Assembly: GCF_037126465.1 (NCBI RefSeq)
Contig: NC_088204.1
Location: 75,329,807 to 75,393,806, forward strand
Length of the DNA stretch: 64,000 bases
Source of the DNA: Ornithodoros turicata
Lineage: Eukaryota; Arthropoda; Arachnida; Ixodida; Argasidae
Direction: 5' to 3'
Position 1 is the first letter of the stretch, and each line of letters starts with the position of its first letter. The translations under genes were made by a program, and so were the position numbers. The notes beneath the pieces were generated by a model, which worked only from the letters and a program-made list of their open reading frames with translations, did not search any database and was not told the DNA's origin. Of the stretch, positions 45,131 through 57,022 are shown piece after piece.

Positions 45131-45397
45131 TTCCATGGTGACTACTACGTAAATTACCCGGGGATAAGACTCGTGTAGTGAGAGTGGGATTCCAGGTTGC
45201 TATGAGGACGATATAATGAAAAATGCGGCGAATGATGCGGTTTTGAGTAAAACACTTTTACGCGTTCGTCGCAAGAGCACAGTTCTCGCGGCACGAGTCG
45301 GTTGAAAGATAATTGAAGACTGCGTCATGTCTCTGCCCAGTGTAACGGGCTGAAACATTGCACATATATATGTATGCCATTTGATGACAAAATATGC

Positions 45398-45432
45398 ACA
45401 CACACACACACACATACATTGGATGGTAATGG
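45398..45432 (+). repeat. (CA)n followed by a LINE-like CATACATTGGATGGTAATGG
   Basis: A short CA run passes directly into CATACATTGGATGGTAATGG. The same arrangement, with one base changed, begins the endonuclease region of the LINE at about 48380-48434. Beyond this the two sequences differ, so this looks like a minute fragment of the same repeat family. Confidence 0.4.
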
Positions 45433-45840
45433 GCTGGGCGATTCACAAAATATGCAAGTTGACTCATCGGAGCCGTAAAACTGTTGATTGCATTGAAAAA
45501 AATGTAATAATGTTTCGGCTTCATTGGAGCGCCGTGAATACTATCTCCCTGTACTACTCGCACCCTAGGTTTCTTACATTGCGCCACCTAGGGAGAGTGC
45601 TGTGAACAGCATGCAGATGGCGCCGACGGTGACATTGTCTATCCTATGCAGTTTTGCTTCTCCAGAGCGCATAAGACTTCTGCCAATATGTCGGCACTTC
45701 TTCTGCATCGAACTGCCGTCATTAGACTACTATGTTGTGCTGTTATTAGACAAGGCGTTCTGCTTACTACTCTGAGACGCACCGGTGACAAGAACTACCA
45801 TAAAGAAAAAAAAACTATTTCACAATTCTTAACTATGTAG

Positions 45841-46104
45841 TATATTATCAACAACGGTGCCCTGGATGCCGCAGGTAGAGCGAGGTGCTTCAGTTGTACA
45901 AATGTTAACACGCCCGGAGAATTATTAAACACGTCAGACACTATACTCAAAGACAAACTGGTTGTTGTAGTTCTTCTCGACTCAATAAAGGAGGTACAAA
46001 GTAGCCTACTTAGTGGACATAATCTTATACTGATCGACACGGTCACACAGGCATTACAAATGGCAAAGTGGTTATGTCGAAAGGCTGCAATTGTGACGGA
46101 ATGA
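45841..46104 (+). CDS. Unassigned 87-codon open segment with coding character
   Basis: The frame runs from just after a TAG (45838-45840) to a TGA (46102-46104). It reads like protein: a CFSCTN pair of cysteines, then KDKLVVVVLLDSIKEVQSSL and a hydrophobic stretch. No ATG starts it and no good splice acceptor is obvious. It may be an exon or a transposable-element fragment. A minus-strand frame overlaps it completely. Family unknown. Confidence 0.22.
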   Translation, partial: YIINNGALDAAGRARCFSCTNVNTPGELLNTSDTILKDKLVVVVLLDSIKEVQSSLLSGHNLILIDTVTQALQMAKWLCRKAAIVTE

Positions 46105-46494
46105 AAAACGATAATGACTAACCTAATGAGCCAACAAGACACAATGACGGGGAAAGGGGTGAAAGGAGACCCTGAACTGCAACGTAATGAATGGCTTTAC
46201 AGTCATATCGCCGATCGTGGTAGGTGTGATGCAATGCAATGTTTTGTGTACTGCCCTCTACGGGGCGAATTTAGCATTTATTTCGATCGCGTCGTAAAAA
46301 TAGTATATCCTGCCTAAAACTTTACAAACCGGTATCCCAATTGTCTGACGTTTTATTGTATTTCTTTTTCAAAAGTTACTATCTTGTAGCAACAAAACAA
46401 CAACAACAATAAATGATGGAGAAGTGATGATGAAATAAAAAGCTAATCGTAATGATGCAAAATCTCATTCCGCGTGTTTTGAATGCAGGGATGG

Positions 46495-46965
46495 GAAGTA
46501 CTTGAAGTACCCAGTAAACATTAAGTACATTTCACAGTATACCTGTGCTTTACTTAAAGTGCGTTTCAATTTGTGTAATGGGTACTGTAATTTAAGTACT
46601 TTTCTTCGGTATTTTCCTTTCAAGTACGCAATTAGCACTACAAACGCGAAACTTGGTCGCCAAATAACTTTGTTCGATTCATATTAATGAGCCAGCTGTA
46701 AACTATCCATGTTTTCTAACTATCACTTGGCAAAAAGGCTTGCTAGAAGCATTCTAAAGACAACAGTCGAAACATAATAGTCTCACCTTTTATCACTACA
46801 AAGTGTTGAAACGTCCAGCGATACGATCTAAATTTGTAATGTACTTGATCAGTACTGCAAAGTACTTTGCTAAAGGCTTTGTACTTTACTTTAAGTACAT
46901 GTGTAGTACTTTGTACTGTACTTGAAGGTCAATTTTGAGGTACTTTGCACTGTAATGACGTTTTT
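46495..46965. mobile_element. AAGTAC/GTACTT-rich repeat (foldback type)
   Basis: Dozens of AAGTACTT, TACTTTA and GTACTGTA words occur in both orientations, densest at 46497-46620 and 46840-46945. The overall layout is a loose inverted repeat. Similar AAGTACTT-rich elements are widespread in animal genomes. No coding capacity. Confidence 0.5.
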
Positions 46966-47186
46966 CCTTCTTTGTCTGCTGCATGTGCTTGTCACCAGAT
47001 GGCTCAACACACAGGAGATTAGTCCGTTGTTGTAGATAGCGCCGCCTATGTGTGGTGATGTGAACAATGAAACTCATATAGACAAAAAAAAAAAAAGATC
47101 TATCGACAGAGACACGCCATTCAAAGTGCATAGGATGAGATTTTACTTAATTTTGTTTCTTCTTGTCGATAGCATTTGCTCGCTGC

Positions 47187-47531
47187 TTAAAGCTCAGCTC
47201 CGCCGATTTTCGACTGTGACAGAATGGAGCCATGCTTGGGCTGTGCGTTCGTTTCCGCACAGGGAGCATACATGTGAAAATTTTTCACCCATTTGTTTGT
47301 AGTTTTTAAGAAAACAATTTTTAAATTTTCCTGGCACGGCGATCCTGTGGTCGGCAAACCCTGACCAATCCCGGCTTCGTCCTGGCTTAGCCGCGCTCGT
47401 GGCTTGGCTAACGCCAAATCGTCGATGCGATGGAGGAGATCTATGGCCGAAGGTGAATGTTTTGGGTGTGTTCCGCGATAATTGCTGTCGTTAATAGCCT
47501 CAAAGATAGTTTTGCCGGTCTTCTTTAACAA
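47187..47531 (-). CDS. Unassigned minus-strand frame, 114 residues
   Basis: The predicted N-terminal half (KKTGKTIFEAINDSNYRGTH and a following LLHRIDDLALAKPRARL stretch) has ordinary protein character. The second half is lysine- and asparagine-rich. No motif is recognised and no splice signals were fixed. A decayed mobile-element protein is as likely as a host exon. Confidence 0.2.
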   Translation of the reverse strand: MLKKTGKTIFEAINDSNYRGTHPKHSPSAIDLLHRIDDLALAKPRARLSQDEAGIGQGLPTTGSPCQENLKIVFLKTTNKWVKNFHMYAPCAETNAQPKHGSILSQSKIGGAEL

Positions 47532-47534
47532 GCT

Positions 47535-48100
47535 TTACAGGATGGCCTCGTTGTGCAACGACGGCCGTCGTGAGCGGACATTCTGTGCCCGCACTGTGCT
47601 TCACGCTACCAACAAGACCTAACACCTAACGTGTGACGTACACTTACGCATTCTCAATAGCTTTGGCAACGCACTATGCGCGGACTTGCTGCGCGTGCAG
47701 AAAGCACCACCAAGGCTATTGAGAACGAGAACGTGCTCGAAGACGAAGTATTCCTTATAAGAAACATGATAAAACGGTGCGGTGGTCCCCGATAGCTCGT
47801 GACAGCTGTTTCAGCACGATACAGCGGCCATGACGGAGTGTAAACACAAACTGGTTGCCAGGCAGAGCTGGCTAGGTGTGGCTATCCAATCCGCGCAGTT
47901 CCAAGTATGACGTCACAAGTGGAACCGCCGCCCGGTAGTTTTTCTCAAATTTCTCACGAAGGGGTATGGAAATTTGGAAAGCAATGTGCGTTTATGAATG
48001 AAGTTGGGACCACGGTTCTAAATATCACAAAGTCTTCATACTTTCGGAACAGCAGCGGAGCTGCACTTTAACAATGTACGCATCAGCCAACTTGGCGCAG
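47535..48100. other. No gene recognised
   Basis: Mixed-composition DNA preceding the LINE. No open frame or repeat end can be supported, although part of it could be the 5' region of that LINE. Confidence 0.35.
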
Positions 48101-48378
48101 GGTATTAACCATGAAATTTTCGGTTGTATTTTCAGGGGTGTACTGCAGGGAGTGCCCCGGCGGCAGGATGCTGCCCCCGGGCCATCGGGCCAATGAAGGC
48201 CCTGGCGGATTTCACGACCCTGTGGAACCTAAGAACGCATGGGAACTACGCTTTGCGTACAAGGCAAGCTCTTTCATAACACCGACATTTTCAGAGTTTC
48301 ATTCGTGTGTTCGTATCCGGAGCGATAGTGTGCTATAGTTCGGGACAACGTACGTACGAGCTACAGTATAAGTGACGT

Positions 48379-48379
<1 letters not shown>

Positions 48380-48419
<40 letters not shown>

Positions 48420-51400
48420 TTGGATAGTAATGGCATTGGATGACGTTCGCAACTTTCTTCATCATTATCCCATTCCAGTGCTTGCTCTTGTAGAGGCTAG
48501 AGTCCCTACATCATTTAGAATTGCAAACTACATAAACTATATTTATCCGGGCCAGATTCCAGGTTCTAAAAGCCGTGTTCTTATCGCCGTACGCTGGGAC
48601 ATCCCCATCAGTGTTTTTACAGTCTTCAGTCACATATGCGACGGAATATGTGGCCGTTAAAGTGAAGCTGTCATCAGGAATTCTCACTGTGGTAGCCGTG
48701 TACATTCCACCCAAAAAGACAATTGACCCAGTCAAACTCAGGACCCTACTTGGGGCATTACCACCGCCCGCTGTTATCTGTGGTGACATGAACGCGCCCT
48801 CCCCACTGTGGGGCAGTAAAACAATGGACAGCAGAGGGCTTAGTAAGCTGGAGAGCCTTTTTATGAGCATGGATTTTGTGTGTCCTGAACGACGGTTCTC
48901 CAATATACCTTCGCGGCCCAACGTACTGTAGCTGCATTGATGTGACTGTGTGCACCCATGGAATATCAAGTCAGCTACACTGGACGGTAGACATTGATAC
49001 AAACAAAGGGCAGTGACCATTTGCCGATCTATGTGACAGATGAACGAGAGCATATCAACCAACTCCAAAGAGGACAGTTACGCTGAACAACTGGAAAGTC
49101 TTCAGACACCTTAACACGAAGTCTCTGCAAAACTGCGGATGCCTGACGGATTTTGCAGCGGGAATACTCAAAAATTTAAACCAATCCAGTAAGACTGCAT
49201 ATTGCAGGGTTGATACAGAATTCGAGCATCTCGTGCTCAACGTAGAAGAGCAGAGCGTCGCTATAGGAGATCGGACGACATAACACACTGGAAAGAGGCC
49301 AGCACCCTGAAAGACAAGATCCGGAGACATCTCAAGGCATTAGCAGTAAAAAAATGGGCAGATACATATGTAGTGCTCTGAACCCCGCTGTACATCCCTC
49401 TAGGTTATGGTGCATAATCAAGGGCTTGAAGGCGCCGCCGTCACCGATATCTCCATTTCGTGCCATAGCCGTCAAAGCTAACGTAGCGGAGAAGACCGTG
49501 GCAGAAAGATTTTTGACTTCAATTACCAGACCACCCTACGCAGCAACGAGTCCCCTGCATTGGCAATCAGCGCGCGCTCAGCCAGGGTGTTCATCAATAT
49601 CACAACGCCCCCTGCGACTCCAGAACTGGATGCAGACTTCACTATCACCGAGCTGCGACAGGCATACACAAGGCCGCAAGCAAGAAGACAGCCCCCGGAC
49701 CTGACAGGATCATATATAACCATCTGGCAAACCTGGGCCCAACAGCCACGGACAGCCTACTAGCACACTACAACTCCATATGGCAAGTTGGACAGCTCCC
49801 CAAGTACTGGAAAACAGCACAAGTGGTCCTAGTCCTCAAACCTGGCAAGCCAACTACAGACATCAGCTCCTATCGTCCCATCAGCCTCACCAGCTGTATG
49901 GGGAAAGTGATGGAACGGATTCTGAAAAGAGTGCAGTGGTTCTTAGAAAAGCAAATTTTTTCCCCCGAACAACTTCTTGGATTTCGTAGGGCATGCTCCT
50001 CGACTGACTGTGTAATAGACCTCATCTCTGATATTGAGCACTGTAAAGCCCTGTCGTACTTACATGACGGTGGCTGTCTTCCTGGATTTAAGGCGGGCCT
50101 TTGACACGGTGAGCTACCCTCATCTTCGGCAAGGTTTGCTGCATGGTGGCGTCGGCGGACGAACTTACCAGTGGATCTCTGACTACCTCACAGATAGGAC
50201 CATGGGAATGATAACAGCAGACGGAAGAACCAACTGACTGCCAGTTAACCAGGGAGTACCACAAGGGGGAGTACTTAGCCCAACCCTTTTCAATATCGTC
50301 ATGGCTGGAGTGATACCCCTACTCCTCCAAGGTGTGAAGATCACTGTGTACGCGGACGATGTGTGTATCTGGGCCAGCGGACGAGATGTCAGGCGAATCA
50401 AGAACACTTTGGAATATGCCATGGAAACAATCACAACATTCTTCGAAGAGAGCGCTATGGACCTTTCCCCGGAAAAAAATGTGTTCATAGCCCTCACCAG
50501 GAAAATGTCAAGGACTTCAGCTTAACAGTAAGGGGCGAAGCAATCAAGAGAACATCCAGCCAGAGACTCTTAGGAATCGTCCTAAACCTGTCGTGGACAC
50601 AAGAGATTCGAAAACTTCAGCAGAAGACCAAAACCTATATCAACATTATGAAGATCATGGCCGGTGTAAGATGGGGCAACACGAGCATGATCATGAACTT
50701 TCATCAGGCACTGGTACGCCAATCACTGGCACATAGCATTCCACACCTACAAAATATCACGGCTCATCAGGAAAGAAAACTGGATGCAATCCTAGGAAGG
50801 AGCCTCAGGATTTGCCTCGGAGTGCCAAGAACAACCCGAACGTCTCTTGTTCTCGCAGAAGCACGGGAGCCTCCTGCGGTCGTACTTAGGAGCCAAGAGC
50901 TAGAAAGACATCTTATTCGACTCCTCACACGGCACTCCGATCACGAGCTCATCAAAAAAGTGGCAAGTAGGCACAAGAGCAGTGCAGCACGGAACCTAAA
51001 GCAACTACTGAGAAGTCTCCCAAAGAAAAGAATACACACCATGAAGGAAGACCGACCTCCTTGGCTCTTGCACGAGCCTAGAGTACACGTGACCTTTCCA
51101 GGCATCAATAAGAAGGCTGACACAAACTCATCAGTGCTCCGAACATTGGGCCTCACACATCTAGCAGAAACGTTTCCAGCCAAGACAATGATATATACGG
51201 ATGGTTCCTGCTCCCAGGCAAAATCTGCGAGTGCTTTTGTTGTCGAAGACGTCAGGAAAGGATACTGGCTCTCCCATGGCACGTCATCGACTATGGCCGA
51301 ATTGCATGGGATCTTCAAAGCCCTGCGCAATATCAGAAAATCTACACCAAAAAGAATGGATCATCTGCAGCGACTCCTTGTCCTCCCTCCACATGATCAG

Positions 51401-52234
51401 TCTATAGGGAGTGACACATACGTCGTATACAAAATTCTTACTATTGTCACCGACATCAACCAAGCAGGACACAGCGTTGCCTTTCAGTGGGTTCCTTGCC
51501 ACTGTGGAATACACGGGAACGAGGCTGCGGACGAAACAGCTAGAGAAGCGCTCGTCAAGAGAACCCTCAGTGGAATTCCTTTCACAAAAGCTGACGCCAA
51601 ATCATATATCCGACAGCCGACAGCACAAGGATCGGTACACCAGTGGAAAAGAAATCTCAGACTGTCCGACTACTTATCCCACATCGACCCGGAACTAAAT
51701 GGTATCATCCCTAGAAATCAGCAGAGGTCTATCCAAACAGCCGTCCACAGAATTCGCCTGGGACAACTCTACGCTCAGACAACTCTTTACCGAATGAGGA
51801 GATCAGCATCGCCACTATGCGCAACATGTAAGACGCGGGAATATACGCTCCACGTGATCATCCAATGCCCCGTCTTCAAACAGCAAAGAGAAAGGGTGGA
51901 AGCTGTCCTAAGCAAGCTCAACTCGCGCCCCTTCAGTTTTTGTAAGCTGCTAGGTAAATGGTCCTGCTCAAAATTGCAAAAGAAAGCGGAGAAAGCCCTT
52001 TTCGTTTTTCTTAAAGAAAGCGGCATTGCAGACCGCTTCTAAACCTGGACTCAAAAACATGAGACCCAAAGCGAAAGTGTCACGTGTCATTCACTCAAGA
52101 GTGACACATGCTAAAGACTTTTCTGTGGATATCACCTATACAGCCTATACACGAAATGGAGCTGCAGGCGACATATGAAGTCACCACATAGCTCCAGCAA
52201 ACATCCAGTTAAAAGACGAAGAAGAAGATAAAAG
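48380..52234 (+). mobile_element. Decayed I-type LINE (non-LTR retrotransposon)
   Basis: A second-ORF remnant has, in order, an endonuclease, reverse transcriptase, RNase H and C-terminal zinc knuckle. It is followed by a roughly 190-bp 3' untranslated region with a GTGTCA...GAGTGACAC stem (about 52087-52108) and a GAAGAAGAAGATAAAAG tail. The presence of RNase H places it among the I-group clades. The 5' end is uncertain: a (CA)n tract at 48380-48415 leads directly into the endonuclease start and no first ORF is recognised, so the copy is probably 5'-truncated. Numerous frameshifts show it is inactive. Confidence 0.88.
48430..52042 (+). pseudogene. LINE second ORF: endonuclease, reverse transcriptase, RNase H (broken)
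   Basis: The endonuclease starts LDDVRNFLHHYPIPVLALVE and shifts frame near 48600. It continues with GDMNAPSPLWGS, then a further shift before GSDHLPIY near 49015. The reverse transcriptase runs from about 49800 with SSYRPISLTSCMGKVMERIL, FLDLRRAFDTVSYPHL, a TGA at 50235-50237, VPQGGVLSPTLFN and a YADD core at 50349-50360. Another shift near 50515 leads into a long open stretch to the stop at 52040-52042. RNase H has YTDGSC (about 51193) and GNEAADETA (about 51520). Its middle catalytic region, CSDSLSSL, lies in a different frame at about 51365-51405 between two compensating shifts. The knuckle CATCKTREYTLHVIIQC and the ending FLKESGIADRF close it. It would have made the nicking and copying enzyme. 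Confidence 0.88.
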
Positions 52235-52239
52235 TACTC

Positions 52240-53390
52240 CGCGCATTCAGAGTGGGGCAGAGTGGACAGACGGGGAAGCCGACTGAGCACAGTAGCGACG
52301 ATCACGTGGGGTTGAAACGTGACATGTCACGTGGCCATATAAAGAGACGGGTGGACCACCGCGGTAGTTCGCCCCCACGAAGCTACGGCTTTAAAACAAA
52401 AGGCACGAAGCAGCTCACAATAATTAATATTGCGCATGTGCACGATACGCCATTCCTAACGGCAAGGGCATGATACGTTCTTGGAAGCTTGAAAAAAAAA
52501 AGAAAAAAGAAAAAAAATAAAGGCAAACCGCAAATTGGCGGCCATTACACCCGGGCATTTCGAATTCGGATAAGGACGCCCTCTCAACTCTCACCATACG
52601 ATCCATTAGGCATGCCACTAACAATTCATACTCTGGAGCAATTACCGTCATAATGATTACATGAGCCCTCATTAGTTTTCTGCCCTTTCATAATCCATAC
52701 AATCTTTACCATGCATTTGCAGCAGAACGTCATTACATTGTAACGAACCACCGGGTGCACAAAAAACGCACGGAGAAAGGAGCACTCTTCTTGACCCCAG
52801 ACGCTTGCTCATTGACATTATAAATCTCCACCCATTCTTGCACGACTAGATCTCATCGTAGATCGGATAAGCAGAAGCAGAAGAAGAAGAAGAAAAAAAT
52901 ATATACTATTCAGTCGGAAATAATCTGCAGCGTGAAATACAAGGTGGGAGACCGGCATGCATATATGTGTTCCACCGTGAATGCGAGCCGGAGCTATAAA
53001 TAAAGAGTCGATCCGCAGACAGGGGTGAGCCCCTTTATAGTATGGAGTGGGTTGGGTAGAGGTAAATCAAGTCGTCTGCTTACGCACAAGGGGTTACCCT
53101 TTCGTTGGCACCCGTTCTTTCCTTTGCCTATTTCGCCGAAAGAGGAAGGTCAGTGGCACCACCTAGCGGAAACGGAGGTTGTTGGCCATTGAGTCCCTGA
53201 TCACGAGGATATTGGTGCGAGGCGTAGGAGCTGCCGTGCAGACTGAACGTCTGTGGGCTGAAGCAGTGTGTCTGCGGAGATAAGGGGCAGCAGAACGCTG
53301 GCGGGGGTGGTCGGAAGGCTGTAGATATGCAAGCTCGTTCCTTAAAAATAAAGAAAAATCATGCCGACAAGTTTCAGCACGGTATAGATA
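52240..53390. other. No gene recognised
   Basis: A/AG-rich runs lie at 52491-52520 and 52876-52900. A GTCGTCTGC word lies at 53071-53079. Short frames only. Confidence 0.45.
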
Positions 53391-53394
53391 GATC

Positions 53395-54025
53395 GAGAAG
53401 TTACCCGTCAAAAAGAACTCATTACGAGTTAAGTTACCGTGTGAAAAAATGTAACTAAGTTAATAACAAAGTTCTTCAGCCTGAAATGTAACTTGCAGTT
53501 ACGGAGTTCCTTAAAAAAAGACAAAAAGAAAAAAAAACGAACGAGTTGCTTCCAATTTACTTCGAACACAAAATAGCACTACACAGGTGCAGCGTGCGAG
53601 AGCAGTTGATTTGGACCATGAGTTGCCTGCGGAGGAGTGCAACAAGCTTAGATCGTTTTCGTTTATGTCTAATAATTCGAACGCTTTTTATCTTAGTCCC
53701 TGTGGGCGCATACTCGTTTAGCTTCATTTCAATGGCAGCGGTTCTTACTTCCTGAATAAAGTACTGTCATTGATTGAATATCACGTTTTATGGCAAAAAA
53801 TGCCATGAACGAACCGGAGAACGAACCGCAAGAAAATATGTGGACGTGAGTGGAAAGCGAATTAAAAGTAACTTGGAACATAGCTTAAGTTACTTTGGCA
53901 AAGTTACCTGGAAAAGAAACGAGTTCCTCTGAAAGTTACCACGGCGCAAAAGTACCGAATTAAGTTAAAGTTATAAAAAAAAAAAAGAATGAAAGGAACT
54001 TGTAAGTTGTAACGAGTTACCTCGG
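53395..54025. mobile_element. GTTAC/GTAAC-rich repeat with an inserted retroposon-like tail
   Basis: Words such as AGTTAC, GTAACTT and GAGTTAC recur in both orientations at 53400-53510 and 53865-54020. The middle (about 53570-53775) is unlike the flanks. It ends CTGAATAAAGTACTGTCATTGATTGA, which resembles a retroposon 3' end inserted into the older repeat. Confidence 0.4.
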
Positions 54026-54167
54026 ACTCTGCATGATATACACACCATATTTATTTATACATAACATGTTGTTACTTTCGGAAGCCGAATGACAAACATT
54101 TTCTTCTTGCCTTTTTACAGCGTTACGTGCACCTTACGATCCGCGCATAATATATATAGTGTATATA

Positions 54168-54169
<2 letters not shown>

Positions 54170-54204
<35 letters not shown>
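54170..54204. repeat. (TG)n microsatellite
   Basis: A run of about 17 GT dinucleotides. Frames crossing it give Cys-Val repeats that do not indicate a gene. Confidence 0.9.
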
Positions 54205-54207
<3 letters not shown>

Positions 54208-54209
54208 TG

Positions 54210-55550
54210 GCCGTTGCACTTCCATACAGCATTCTGCTTTACAAACTCTGGCAACACCATATTGGGTCGTCACGTGATATATCCCTCAACCAATGCCGCG
54301 CACAAGGTACCAAAGCCAGAAGCAGAGCTTCATTAAACAAAACTGGGCGTGTTACGCCGAATGACGTATTAGAGAGCCCCCTACCGCGTGCGGCGCGAAT
54401 GCACGTTTGTGCAGTTTACCGATTCATAGACGATCATCGGATAATTTATCATTCATTTGCGCTTTTATTGCTTTTCGGTTACTTTTTTTTTGTGTGTGTG
54501 TGTTCTAAAAAAATCACCCTTTCAAGTACGTCATATGTCGAAGTGAAATGTGCTGTCCACTCATTCATTCGGTTTTTTTTCTTTCGTGGCCGCCTTATAT
54601 TGTGCGTGATCGTTATTAAACCTTTGTGATTGATGTCCCGCCTCTATCTCTGAGGGACAGTTGTCGGTCTTTTATCATTTGATGAACGTTTTTCGCCGAA
54701 CTGGTGGTATAGTCATTATGCGGTGGTTCTGACATTTTACGCGATTATTTTTATCGAGTGGCGCGTGATCTATAACAAGGAACTGGCGCCTTTGAGATAT
54801 CATGTGGGTCTGGATCGTAAAATGATTGTAGAGAGGTTGACCGCTCTCTGTTAATTGCTGGGTTCAAGGGTTGTGCGGACGTGATGGTAATTTTTCTTCT
54901 TGGAAGTATCGCAGGCCGGATGCCAGTGTGATAGCGGTAGTGAAGAATAGAAACGAGGCCGATAAGGATGTTGTGTTTGATGAAAGGTAACATACGGTAA
55001 ACGATGACCGCTAGCGTGTCCTATAGGAACGCGTGGCAAGATGAATTGCAAACCACATAGAATTAGCTACTGATGGATGAGGGCTTTGGTATTAAGCGGA
55101 ATCCCACTTCCCATTTCTTAGTTGTCCTCAAGGCAGATCATCCGTTTCTCTGCAGCACGGTGATGTATTCAGCAGACACCACCAATGTAACTTGAGGAAT
55201 TGGCCGGAAAACGTCGGAATTAATTGGGGAATTAATGAATTGGCGAGTTAATCGCGAACTCCGCTATAGGCTGTGCTGTACGTTTGAGGTTGTGCCTCTG
55301 TTATATAGGGTAGACGTTGTGGAAGGATGTCTGCACAGTTTCCCCTGGTGTGTGATGTGGTGTGAAAGAGGAAGAAAAAATTGGGGGCGTAAGTCACGAC
55401 AAAGTCAGACTGGCTACTCCAGACCACTCAGCCACAGTTAGTTGAAAAAATGAAAAACGAGAAAACCCAGTAATTGAGGAGGGGGCACAAACATCATGAA
55501 CCAGTGGGAGCACTTGTCACAAAAGAGGGAGGGACCAGAAAGTGTCACAA
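54210..55550. other. No gene recognised
   Basis: AT-rich DNA with short frames on both strands. No repeat ends, tandem arrays or splice-bounded frames can be supported. Confidence 0.45.
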
Positions 55551-55554
55551 AATA

Positions 55555-56080
55555 TCGATCAGGTGCGTTTCTTCAAGGAAACTTCTGAGCGCTTTCAATG
55601 CAGCCGCTTGATGATTGAATGGCCGGGGACCTGGTGCGTTTTACAAGGTCAAATGATAGGGCGTTCAGACGAGCCAGACTTGCTTCTAATATAGTGCGAC
55701 TCTCGGCATACTTGGAGCAACTGAGGAGGACGTGCTCTGGGCCCTTGACAACATGGCACTAACTGGCAGTTTGGAGATGGTGACCTGGCGAGTTTGTAGA
55801 GCAGCAGACCTCTGTACGGGACATTCAGCCGGAGCCTATGCAGGAGCCACGCTATTTGTCCAGGAAACAACAGAGGTACCTGGAAACGTAGCCCGCGGTC
55901 GACCCTGTACAACAGCGAAGGTCGAGCAGATCTTGTCAGCCAATAGGGGTTGCTCAGTTCACTCCGGGTGGTGTCAGTCCACGTATAATCCTTGTTGCGT
56001 CCCCTATGGTGAAGTAAATGGCCTTTACTTGAACGTGACCGTGTTGAAGTGCTCGGTGCGCAGCAGCATCCGTAGCCTCC
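55555..56080 (-). pseudogene. C-terminal fragment of a LINE second ORF (element A)
   Basis: On the minus strand, from high to low coordinate, the remnant reads VKAIYFTIGDATRII (an RNase H end), LLHRLRLNVPYRGLLLYKLA, a decayed zinc-knuckle region ending EHVLLSCSKYAESR, and a C-terminus SAQKFLEETHLIDIL, with frameshifts and stops between. This layout matches the I-type LINE at 48.4-52.0 kb but the sequence differs, so it is another family. A second LINE 3' end abuts its upstream side. Confidence 0.7.
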
Positions 56081-56084
56081 TTAC

Positions 56085-56480
56085 TAACAACAACAACAAC
56101 AACAATAGATAATGACGATGAGATGGGGTGCTTCACCGCGGTGGTGCGCTACCCTACCCCATTGCACGTGGAACACTATAGAAGATGATGAAGGAAGGAT
56201 GAAAATACGTGAAAGAACTAAAGCGCCTGGAGCAATCCAGTGGACGACAGGAAGTCCATGAACAGGTGAAGAACCCGACGATGGAGCACATGATATTAAT
56301 AGGGGCCAATGAATGCAGCTAAATTGAGCGGCCTCTTGCTGATACGGGCAAGCGCAACACACAGTATCCGCCTTTTCGGGCAGTAGAGTGCACATCCCAT
56401 AAGAATGTGCTGGGTGGTCGCCACGACACCGCAGGTGGAAAACTTCCTTACCGGCTATACCACAGTGACCACGAAACCAC
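56085..56480 (-). pseudogene. 3' end of a LINE of the GTT-tailed family (element B)
   Basis: The minus strand encodes VVATTQHILMGCALYCPKRR (the His/Cys part of a zinc knuckle). After a TAA it continues with a segment ending FLSSTGLLQAL and a stop. The 3' untranslated region with CCACCGCGGTGAAGCACCCC and a (GTT)6 tail at 56085-56103 follows. It matches 28632-28830 closely. The tail joins directly onto element A, consistent with B having inserted into A. Confidence 0.7.
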
Positions 56481-56559
56481 TAAGATATGATGTCATGCCC
56501 ATGCGAGACTGTGGCATCATACAGGTGCAACACATCATGAACAACTAGGGCTAGACACC

Positions 56560-57020
56560 CTGTGATGAACATAGACGTACTGCCGAGAGCGCACAACACA
56601 ATAATTTGGCCAAACTTGACTGTGTTCCTTTCACTGTGTCCTCACAGTTGTACGGATATGAACGGAAAATCTCGCGCCGAACTCGCTGAGCTTGTGCTTC
56701 CGTTTCGTTATTATTTTCAACGTCGTGATGATCTACCATTATATCGAGACCACGCTCCCACCGATCGCAAAATCTTTGCGTTCCACAAAATATTGTAAAA
56801 TGAATGGCTCGTTCACCAACACATCGTAATGTTTCATTGGCAAGATTGTAGAAAGGTATGAGGCGGAAGAAGGCCACGTGGGAGTAGAAACCCTTCGTTT
56901 ATAGCCACGTTTTTTTTTTGTTTTTTTTTCGGGGATCGTTTCAGCCAAAAGCGGGACAAAACACCGTCCCCAGGCAGACTTCTTGGCACAGCGGGTCATG
57001 TCCCGCCTAAATCGGGACAC
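56560..57020. other. No gene recognised
   Basis: It may include more of LINE element A or B upstream, but no conserved motif is readable. GTCCCGCCTAAATCGGGAC near 56999-57017 is a small inverted repeat next to the SINE. Confidence 0.35.
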
Positions 57021-57022
57021 TA

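Noticed and set aside
48511..49068. Minus-strand 185-codon frame
   Set aside because: It is antisense to the LINE endonuclease remnant; the plus strand carries the recognisable motifs.
54159..54629. Plus-strand 156-codon frame rich in Cys and Val
   Set aside because: Its N-terminal third is a translated (TG)n microsatellite and the rest has no recognisable features.
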